28,078 nucleotides of DNA. It comes from an uncultured Elusimicrobiales bacterium. Lineage in GTDB: Bacteria; Elusimicrobiota; Elusimicrobia; Elusimicrobiales; Elusimicrobiaceae. Below the pieces are notes generated by a model. The model was not told where the DNA came from. It did no database searches and saw only the letters and a list, made by a program, of their open reading frames with translations. Below, piece after piece: positions 23,212 through 28,078 of this stretch. Location: contig CAJOLM010000007.1 in assembly GCA_905235355.1 (NCBI GenBank), forward strand, positions 1-28,078. The letters run 5' to 3'. Numbering within the stretch: the first letter of the stretch is position 1; the number at the start of each line of letters is the position of its first letter. A program made the position numbers and the translations under genes.

Positions 23212-24090
23212 ATGAAAAAAACAGTCATTATTACAGGTGCGAATTCCGGCTTGGGATTTCAAACCGCCTTGAAAATCGCCGCTCATTCAACAGAATTTGA
23301 AGTTATTTTGGCTTGCCGTAACTTAGAAAAAGCCCAACAAACTCAAGCACAAATTGTCAAAGAAACGGGCAACCCGCATGTGTCCGTGCTACAATTAGAC
23401 ACGGCCTCGTTAAAGTCAGTCCGGCAATTTGTCAAAGCGTATCAGGATAAATACGGCGCGCCCGTTTATGCGTTGCTGTGCAATGCCGGAATTGGTGCAT
23501 TTAACAGTGCGCCTCAGCTGACAGAGGACGGCTTTGATGTGGTGTTTGCCACGAATCATTTGGGGCATTTCCTGCTGACGAATTTGCTTCTGCCCTTTAT
23601 GGAGAAAGAAGGCAAAATTCTGGTAACCGCCAGTGATATGCATAACCCGTTGTTACAGTCGGGAGAGACCTTTGCCTGGCTTGGGGTTGAGGCCATTTCA
23701 CATCCCGGCGAAAAATTAGCCGCCAGCAATTTGCGCTATGCGTATTCCAAACTATGTAATGTGTATTTTGTATACGAACTAACGCGAAAACTTAAAGCCC
23801 AAAATAGTACCGTTAAAGTAAATGCATTTAACCCCGGGCTTATGAAAACGCATTTTTCTAAAACGAATGAGGCTTTTTATGATTATATCCGTATTAACGT
23901 ACCTGAACGGTATGGGGATTTAGATAAATCTTCCTCGGCGTTGGCTGAACTGACTTATTCCGAAGATATTATATTGAGTTCAGGCCATTTTTATGACCGT
24001 AGTACGCGTCCTTGTTTCACTTCGCAACTGTCCTACAATGAGCAAAACGCTAAAGAATTGTGGGAGAAAAGTGAGGAATACACCCAATGA
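23212..24090 (+). CDS. Short-chain dehydrogenase (protochlorophyllide-reductase-like SDR)
   Basis: NADP-dependent oxidoreductase of 292 residues. Dinucleotide motif TGANSGLG near the N-terminus, LACRNLEKA (Arg after the second strand suggests NADPH), LCNAGIG, catalytic Ser in TASDMHN, and Tyr/Lys in YSKLCN. The NHLGHFLLTNLLLP segment is typical of the branch that includes light-dependent protochlorophyllide reductase and WW-domain oxidoreductases; nothing suggests photosynthesis. ATG 23212 has AGG 9 nt upstream; a GTG at 23203 adding three residues is an alternative. The stop overlaps the ATG of the next lipoprotein gene. Substrate unknown. Confidence 0.92.
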   Translation: MKKTVIITGANSGLGFQTALKIAAHSTEFEVILACRNLEKAQQTQAQIVKETGNPHVSVLQLDTASLKSVRQFVKAYQDKYGAPVYALLCNAGIGAFNSAPQLTEDGFDVVFATNHLGHFLLTNLLLPFMEKEGKILVTASDMHNPLLQSGETFAWLGVEAISHPGEKLAASNLRYAYSKLCNVYFVYELTRKLKAQNSTVKVNAFNPGLMKTHFSKTNEAFYDYIRINVPERYGDLDKSSSALAELTYSEDIILSSGHFYDRSTRPCFTSQLSYNEQNAKELWEKSEEYTQ

Positions 24091-24764
24091 AACTTATTAG
24101 TACACTAGCCGTATGCTTGTTGCTGTTCGTGACGGGATGCAATATTTCTACCCCGCAGGTTAGTAACGATTATAATGAACTTTCCAAACTGGTGTTGTGG
24201 GAGCGGCAGGCGCGCGTGCGTCATTTATATGATGATTTGGCCCAAACCTATTGACCGGATGCTACTGTGACTACCAGTTGGATTAGTAGCAGTGCGGCTG
24301 ATTTTGCCAAAGCGGGGGCGGACCAAAACCGCCGCGCGGAAGCCTCCGCTAATGAGGTGGTTATTAACCGCAGTAGTGCACCTATTATCCATCAGCACGG
24401 GAACCGTGCGTATGTGGAACTGCCCACGGAGTCCAATCACTGGATTACCGTTAACGGGGAACCGGCTATTTGGACTTCTTATATGCGCCTGATATACCGT
24501 TGCGAAAAGCGCGGCGGCGTATGGAAAATTGCGGATATGACCTCTGTGTTTGAAAGCGATAAATTGACTCCTGTTATCCCGGGGACCGATTTACATATCC
24601 AACCGCAAGATGTAGTGGAATTTCGCCCCTCCTATCGGTGGATGTCTTACACACGTACGCGGGCAGGCGGGAAAGTAAACCCGGACTTGTTGGGAATAGA
24701 CCGTCCCGATGAAGTGGACACACTCTATGCACAAGCTGAAGCATGGATTGCGGATACTAAATAA
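24087..24764 (+). pseudogene. NTF2/SnoaL-like lipoprotein gene with an in-frame TGA
   Basis: One continuous frame of 225 codons is interrupted only by TGA at 24252-24254 (codon 56). Before it: a lipoprotein signal (MKLISTLAVCLLLFVTGC, Cys18) and a helix VRHLYDDLAQTY. After it: PDATVTTSWISSS, a strand-rich region with YVELPTESNHWITVNG and YRCEKRGGVWKIADM, matching an NTF2/SnoaL-like fold whose first part lies before the stop. So the domain is split across the TGA. A 10-bp hairpin starts on the very next base. Either this is a nonsense mutation or the TGA is read as selenocysteine. TGA is a normal stop elsewhere in the window. The gene overlaps the SDR by 4 nt and precedes the amidohydrolase by 17 nt. 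Confidence 0.75.
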
Positions 24765-24781
24765 ATTTGTAAGATACTACT

Positions 24782-25789
24782 ATGAAAATTATCACTGTGG
24801 AAGAACATTTTACGGATCCTCGTATTGTACAGGCCAATTCCGTGTACGGAGATACCAGCGCTATGGAAGGATTGCCCGAAAAGGTGCGTCAGTCATATAA
24901 CAGGATGCGCTTTACAGGGGAGCGTCTGACGGATGTGGATACGTTCCGCTTTGACTTTATGAAGGAACAAAAAGTGGATATGCAGGTGCTCAGTTATACC
25001 AGCCCGGTTTCGGACCGTGTGCCTGCGCCGCAAGCGGTGCAACTGTGCCGCCAGGCGAACGATATTTTAGCCGAAGTAGTCAGCCGTCATTCCACGCGGT
25101 TGGCGGCATTTGCTACCCTTCCTATGGCCGACCCCGAACAAGCCGCTCAAGAGTTGGAACGCTGTGTGAAAAAATATCATTTTTGCGGTGCGCTGATTAC
25201 AGGTACGTGGCAGGGGCAATTTTATGATAGTGAGCGCTTTTTCCCTATTTTTGCCAAAGCGGCCGAATTGGATGTGCCGATTTCGTGGCACCCGGAATTT
25301 CCCGATGCTAAAATACAAAATTATTATTACTTTTCTAATGCTTATTCGCTACAAACCGGGATGCAATTTGCCACGGCGGGTTTTGGGTGGCATTTGGATG
25401 TGGGCTTACATATGACGCGCCTGGTGTTATCCGGCATTTTTGACAAACTGCCTACTTTAAAATTTATTTCTGGCCATTGGGGGGAGGCTATTCCCTTTAT
25501 GCTGGATCGGATGGACCAAATTATGTGCCCGCAAACTACGGGTCTTAAAAAGAAAATTTCGGCTTATTACCATGAAAATGTCTATTTTACTCCCAGCGGT
25601 ATTTTGTCTAAGGACATGTTTGGATATTTTGTCAAAGTATTTGGGGCACAGCGTATTATATGGGCGTTGGATTATCCGTATATCCCGTTTCATTCGTGCA
25701 GTACGGATTTCCTGCTTAACGCAAATTTGACTGAAAGCGAAAAGCACTTAATTGCCCATGAAAATGCTGAAAAATTACTGCATTTATAA
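24782..25789 (+). CDS. Amidohydrolase family 2 (ACMSD / gamma-resorcylate decarboxylase-like)
   Basis: A 335-residue metal-dependent TIM-barrel enzyme. The N-terminal EEHF (residues 7-10) replaces the usual H-x-H or E-x-H metal site and fits the E-x-H form of decarboxylase members. Further ligands are seen in SWHPEF (His near 177), SGHWGE (His near 233) and the late Asp in WALDYPY. Members decarboxylate aromatic or muconate acids or hydrolyse lactones (known); the substrate is unknown. It ends in a strong terminator. With the SDR and NTF2-like lipoprotein it forms a small catabolic or detoxifying group. The ribosome binding site is weak. Confidence 0.9.
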   Translation: MKIITVEEHFTDPRIVQANSVYGDTSAMEGLPEKVRQSYNRMRFTGERLTDVDTFRFDFMKEQKVDMQVLSYTSPVSDRVPAPQAVQLCRQANDILAEVVSRHSTRLAAFATLPMADPEQAAQELERCVKKYHFCGALITGTWQGQFYDSERFFPIFAKAAELDVPISWHPEFPDAKIQNYYYFSNAYSLQTGMQFATAGFGWHLDVGLHMTRLVLSGIFDKLPTLKFISGHWGEAIPFMLDRMDQIMCPQTTGLKKKISAYYHENVYFTPSGILSKDMFGYFVKVFGAQRIIWALDYPYIPFHSCSTDFLLNANLTESEKHLIAHENAEKLLHL

Positions 25790-25826
25790 TTTAGCAGTTT
25801 GGATCCTGCGAATTTGGCAGTTAGAG

Positions 25827-25852
25827 AAAAAGGCCTGTTTGGGGCCTTTTTT
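25827..25852 (+). terminator. Terminator of the amidohydrolase operon
   Basis: AAAAAGGCC (25827-25835) pairs with GGCCTTTTT (25843-25851) across a 7-nt loop and continues into T. It lies inside repeat copy C. Confidence 0.8.
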
Positions 25853-25934
25853 AGGGCCCTTATAAACCTCTCTAAGACCTAGATAGATGAAAATACGTAC
25901 AAAACCCCGACGGGAAGGGGGAAAAGAACCCCAT

Positions 25935-25960
25935 AAAAAAGACACTTCGCTAGAAGTGCC
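25935..25960 (-). terminator. Minus-strand terminator in repeat copy C
   Basis: On the minus strand GGCACTTC-TAGC-GAAGTGTC is followed by six T. It is placed right behind the tRNA-like remnant, as the other hairpin is in copies A and B. Confidence 0.75.
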
Positions 25961-25968
25961 TTGTTAAA

Positions 25969-26000
25969 TGGTCGGGTCTAATAGATTAGAACTCGCGTCC
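25969..26000 (-). pseudogene. Decayed tRNA 3' end with CCA
   Basis: On the minus strand a T-loop TTCTAAT, a seven-base acceptor strand AGACCCG, discriminator A and CCA occur at exact tRNA spacing, but the T-stem (GCGAG/CTATT) no longer pairs and no matching 5' half is found. The end TAAATGGTCGGG on the plus strand equals that of tRNA-Pro(GGG) at 27430-27441. Confidence 0.5.
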
Positions 26001-26141
26001 TCATCCTTTTTCTGCCCATTTAACGCGATTTTATGGCACCTAAAAGCCCCTGTGTGGCGTTTTATCTATAGACTAGGTATGGCTACCCCTTGAAGAAGAC
26101 ACAGAGAGAAATATCTTCCTTTCAAAATCCACTTGATTTTT

Positions 26142-26194
26142 CCTTGTATATAGTGTATAGTTTATTTATAATAAACTATACACTATATACAAGG
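26142..26194. promoter_or_regulatory. 53-nt palindrome covering the Fic promoter
   Basis: Arms of 25 nt (26142-26166 and 26170-26194) are perfectly complementary around a 3-nt centre. TTGTAT (26144-26149) and TATAAT (26167-26172), 17 nt apart, form a promoter wholly inside it; TTGATT/TATAGT (26133-26138, 26156-26161) is a second option. The right arm ends in the Fic gene's AAGGGG ribosome binding site. A dimeric or tetrameric repressor, plausibly the Fic-HTH protein itself, is inferred. Confidence 0.8.
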
Positions 26195-26202
26195 GGATAT
26201 TT

Positions 26203-27120
26203 ATGGAAAAAATTACGAGCCACATGAAAAAGCAAGTTGCGCTTTTAACAAAAACTTTTAAAAACCCGCAGGCTGTTGCAGTTTTATACCAATGGTTAGA
26301 TACGGAACTGGCCTATACTTCCAACCATATTGAAGGAAATACGCTTACCCGTCAGGAAACCGCTTTGGTAATTAGCGAGGGTCTTACCAAGGGGGAGAAA
26401 CCCTTAAAAGACTATTTAGAGGCTAAAAACCATGCAGAAGCGTTTAAATATATTTTCAACGAATTATCTAAAAAGAAAACAGTTAGCCAAGATGATATCT
26501 TAAAGATCCATTCTATTGTATTGAGGGGGATTAATGATGCATTTGCAGGCCGATATCGTAATGTACCCGTACGCATTAAAGGGAGCCGTGTTATATTGCC
26601 AAATCCGCTCAAAGTATCCTATTTAATGAGCGAATTTGAAAAATACTTGCAAGCGGAAAAAGATGTCATCCAACGCGCTATTATGGGGCATTTTAAGTTT
26701 GTATCTATCCACCCGTTTGTAGATGGAAACGGGCGCGTAGGACGTTTGCTGATGAATTTAATCCTGATGCAAAACGGATTATGGCCTATTATTATTCGTC
26801 CCCGCGACCGCAAGAAATATATTGGAAGTATTGAAAAAGGGCAACTCACACAAGATACAACCGCTTATGAAGAATTTATGTATAAGGCCTTGGAACGCAG
26901 TTTGGATACATATGCAGATATGTTTTATCCAAAGACAGAGCAAACAAAACTACTTAAAATCGGGCAATTTGCCAAAGCGGTTGGAGTGCCTATATCTACG
27001 GTGCGCTACTGGTTGCGTGTGGGCAAATTAACCCCAGTGGCAAAATCGAACGGCGATTTTATGCTTTTTAGCCAAGAGCAGGTAAAAAAGTTTAAAACAA
27101 AATCTAGTGCTAAAAAATAA
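26203..27120 (+). CDS. Fic-family protein with N-terminal inhibitory motif and C-terminal MerR-like HTH
   Basis: A 305-residue protein expected to transfer AMP (or another nucleotide moiety) to a target hydroxyl. The inhibitory motif S-x-x-x-E-G is at Ser40-Gly45 (SNHIEGN), marking a class II, self-inhibited Fic protein. The Fic core follows: beta-hairpin flap near 114-131 (AGRYRNVPVRIKGSRVILP) and the catalytic loop HPFVDGNGRVGR with His170 and Arg178/Arg181. Residues about 245-295 (KIGQFAKAVGVPISTVRYWLRVGKL) are a MerR-like DNA-binding segment. The gene stands alone between repeat copies C and B, behind the 53-nt palindrome, so autoregulation is likely (inference). It may be an isolated cassette. 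Confidence 0.93.
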   Translation: MEKITSHMKKQVALLTKTFKNPQAVAVLYQWLDTELAYTSNHIEGNTLTRQETALVISEGLTKGEKPLKDYLEAKNHAEAFKYIFNELSKKKTVSQDDILKIHSIVLRGINDAFAGRYRNVPVRIKGSRVILPNPLKVSYLMSEFEKYLQAEKDVIQRAIMGHFKFVSIHPFVDGNGRVGRLLMNLILMQNGLWPIIIRPRDRKKYIGSIEKGQLTQDTTAYEEFMYKALERSLDTYADMFYPKTEQTKLLKIGQFAKAVGVPISTVRYWLRVGKLTPVAKSNGDFMLFSQEQVKKFKTKSSAKK

Positions 27121-27139
27121 TGAGGTCGTGGGTTCGAAT
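27121..27139 (+). repeat. Inverted 19-nt copy of the tRNA-Pro(CGG) T-arm
   Basis: TGAGGTCGTGGGTTCGAAT begins on the base after the Fic stop codon and is identical to the minus-strand tRNA sequence at 27371-27353, in opposite orientation. It looks like a recombination scar or a second attachment core. Confidence 0.75.
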
Positions 27140-27145
27140 GATAAA

Positions 27146-27345
27146 ATAGTGGGGGCTAACCTAGAATTTCGGATCCTGCCAATTCGGCCCACAGAGAAAA
27201 AGATAAGAAAACGGTCTTTTACGACGGGGAAAATACTACTCTAAGACATGGATGGATTAAAAAATCAGTTATTTCCCGACGAGAAAAGATAAAATCTTAG
27301 ACGAAAAAAGCACCCTAAAAAGGGTGCTTAAAATAGAAATCGGGG
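27146..27345 (+). repeat. tRNA-linked repeat, copy B
   Basis: The partner of copy A (16221-16420), about 92% identical by hand alignment, running through the hairpin at 27308-27329 into the intact tRNA-Pro(CGG). No protein is encoded. Confidence 0.85.
27304..27329 (-). terminator. Terminator of the tRNA-Pro genes
   Basis: A nine-pair AAGCACCCT/AGGGTGCTT hairpin followed by six T on the minus strand, directly behind tRNA-Pro(CGG). Confidence 0.8.
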
Positions 27346-27412
27346 CGGCGGGATTCGAACCCACGACCTCACGGTCCCGAACCGTGCGCGCTACCAACTG
27401 CGCTACGCCCCG
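27340..27412 (-). tRNA. tRNA-Pro (anticodon CGG)
   Basis: All four arms pair: acceptor CGGGGCG/CGCCCCG, D-stem GCGC/GCGC, anticodon stem CACGG/CCGTG with loop TTCGGGA (anticodon CGG, codon CCG), and T-stem GTGGG/CCCGC with loop TTCGAAT. Discriminator A. The CCA end is not encoded: TTT follows. It lies in tandem downstream of tRNA-Pro(GGG), probably on the same transcript. Confidence 0.96.
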
Positions 27413-27433
27413 TAAAACGATTGTACGGCTAAA

Positions 27434-27508
27434 TGGTCGGGGAAGCGGGAATCGAACCCGCGGTCTCTCGCACCCCAAGCGAGCACTCTACCACTGAGCC
27501 ATTCCCCG
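27434..27508 (-). tRNA. tRNA-Pro (anticodon GGG)
   Basis: Acceptor CGGGGAA/TTCCCCG, D-stem GCTC/GAGT, anticodon stem CTCGC/GCGAG with loop TTGGGGT (anticodon GGG), T-stem GCGGG/CCCGC with loop TTCGATT, discriminator A and encoded CCA. The two proline tRNAs are separated by about 20 nt. Confidence 0.96.
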
Positions 27509-27558
27509 GAAAAATTGTCAAAAATATAACGGCTGCATTTCTGTGCCGTACATATATT

Positions 27559-27903
27559 TTAGCATTCTTTTAGAATTTCGGAAAGAGTTTCTTTGATTTC
27601 CGTCAATAATTTTACGTCCACTACCGGCTTTTTTTCGGCGTCTGTCGTCCAAACGGCATGCTTGGACAGCTGTTTTTTGGCACCTTCCAGGGTAAGTTTA
27701 TGCTTATAAATTAAATCCTTAATTTTAAGAATAGTATAGACGTCTTGCTTAGTGTAGCGGCGGTGTCCGCTTTCTAAGCGGATGGGTTTAATGAGGCCAA
27801 ACTCCGCTTCCCAGTAGCGCACAGAATATTCCGGCACGCCTGTGATACGTTTGACGTCGCCGATGCTAAAATAATCTTGTTGTTCTAATTCTTCTAAACC
27901 CAT
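27559..27903 (-). CDS. MerR-family transcriptional regulator
   Basis: A 114-residue protein. The winged helix-turn-helix occupies about residues 11-75: YFSIGDVKRITGVPEYSVRYW, then the wing with SGHRRYTKQDV and a helix LKIKDLIYKHKLTLEGAKKQL. No metal-binding Cys cluster is seen apart from the last residue, so it is not a classical mercury or redox sensor. It resembles the small MerR proteins often found near tRNA or IHF genes (known). The start at 27903 follows an extended -10 by 6 nt and has no Shine-Dalgarno, which suggests a leaderless transcript. Confidence 0.93.
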   Translation of the reverse strand: MGLEELEQQDYFSIGDVKRITGVPEYSVRYWEAEFGLIKPIRLESGHRRYTKQDVYTILKIKDLIYKHKLTLEGAKKQLSKHAVWTTDAEKKPVVDVKLLTEIKETLSEILKEC

Positions 27904-27909
27904 GAAATT

Positions 27910-27918
27910 ATTATAGCA
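27910..27918 (-). promoter_or_regulatory. Extended -10 of the MerR-type gene
   Basis: The minus strand reads TGCTATAAT, a perfect extended -10, ending 6 nt before the ATG. The -35 region is poor, as is common for extended -10 promoters. Confidence 0.65.
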
Positions 27919-27969
27919 AAAAATTTTTTACTAAAAATTTGTTTGAGTTTCTTGTCGTAAAAATAGGGC

Positions 27970-28078
27970 TTGACTTGTTTTTTTGAGTACCTTACAGGAC
28001 ACCCTAGGCGGGAGCCTGGGGATGAATGCAAAAGCCTATATCTTCTTTTCCTTGCATCGACGGTGGGAGTAAATGAAA
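27970..28078 (+). other. Start of an unidentified transcript with a stable hairpin
   Basis: TTGACT (27970-27975) could be a -35, with a weak -10 (TTACAG, 27992-27997) after 16 nt. Downstream CCC-T-AGGC and GCCT-GGG (28002-28020) form a seven-pair stem with a one-base bulge and a GGGA loop, and TGCAA/TTGCA may pair further on. It may be the 5' end of a structured RNA or a leader cut by the window edge; no known family was recognised. Confidence 0.3.

Larger units (their letters stand above)
25801..25970 (+). repeat. tRNA-linked repeat, diverged copy C
   Basis: This aligns with copy B (27171-27340) with about one indel: shared landmarks are GGATCCTGC, TAGAGAAAA/CAGAGAAAA, CTCTAAGAC, CCCGACG and AAAAAAG before a hairpin. 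It is clearly more diverged than copies A and B, and its hairpin has a different sequence. It ends in another tRNA-like 3' end. Confidence 0.6.

Noticed and set aside
24252..24254. General reassignment of TGA as a sense codon
   Set aside because: TGA serves as the stop in many overlapping ATGA junctions across the window (e.g. 7491-7493, 17224-17226, 24088-24090), so any read-through here must be local.
26142..26194. The long palindrome as an RNA hairpin or terminator
   Set aside because: The best promoters start transcription near its centre, so the mRNA would contain only one arm; a DNA-level operator fits better.
27269..27478. A 69-codon minus-strand reading frame
   Set aside because: It runs through tRNA-Pro(CGG) and part of tRNA-Pro(GGG); the apparent protein is translated tRNA.

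Overview
The window reads as a chromosome segment of a diderm (Gram-negative) bacterium. It encodes two outer-membrane beta-barrels, two or three lipoproteins, a TolC-type channel and a periplasmic adaptor, and most genes have strong AGGAG-type ribosome binding sites. Flavodoxins and ferredoxin-type proteins suggest an anaerobic or microaerobic, possibly host-associated, lifestyle. I cannot place the phylum from sequence alone; a gut Elusimicrobiota or a gut proteobacterium would both fit. Much of the window is accessory: two unrelated site-specific recombinases, duplicated and decayed fragments, and tRNA 3'-end remnants tied to a repeat.

Layout. (1) 0-1.9 kb: a tyrosine integrase and a divergent AT-rich gene of unknown function share a palindromic promoter region, followed by a decayed copy of the start of the 9.8 kb module. 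(2) 1.9-8.4 kb: a LysR regulator diverges from an aldo/keto reductase; then comes a tightly packed run of seven genes (aldo/keto reductase, cytoplasmic flavodoxin, SDR oxidoreductase, flavodoxin lipoprotein, NapH-like membrane ferredoxin, sugar/maltose-type acetyltransferase, NTF2-like protein). (3) 8.5-9.7 kb: a Bcr/CflA-type drug exporter, apparently leaderless. (4) 9.8-12.4 kb: a serine-recombinase module (split DUF2924-like gene, DUF5681-like protein, DUF2924 protein, large serine recombinase). (5) 12.4-16.2 kb: a small outer-membrane barrel diverges from a surface-lipoprotein gene followed by a Slam (DUF560) secretion barrel; a TA-dinucleotide tract lies in the lipoprotein promoter. (6) 16.6-23.1 kb: a complete TetR-controlled tripartite ABC exporter (TetR, TolC, adaptor, two ATPases, two permeases). 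(7) 23.2-25.8 kb: an SDR enzyme, a lipoprotein interrupted by an in-frame TGA, and an ACMSD-like amidohydrolase. (8) 25.8-28.1 kb: a Fic-HTH protein under a 53-nt palindrome, repeats with tRNA remnants, two tRNA-Pro genes, a MerR-type regulator, and the start of an unidentified transcript.

How the parts work together (inference). Region 2 looks like an inducible reductive or carbonyl-detoxification unit that may also pass electrons across the inner membrane to a membrane-anchored extracytoplasmic flavodoxin. Regions 3 and 6 are efflux. Region 5 would display a lipoprotein on the cell surface, possibly with ON/OFF expression.

The most unusual signals are: the TA-tract promoter of the lipoprotein-Slam pair; a repeat family of about 170-200 bp, present three times and each time joined to a terminator plus an intact or decayed tRNA 3' end; an in-frame TGA followed at once by a SECIS-like hairpin; the long palindrome at the Fic promoter; and a duplicated leader whose hairpin hides the Shine-Dalgarno sequence.
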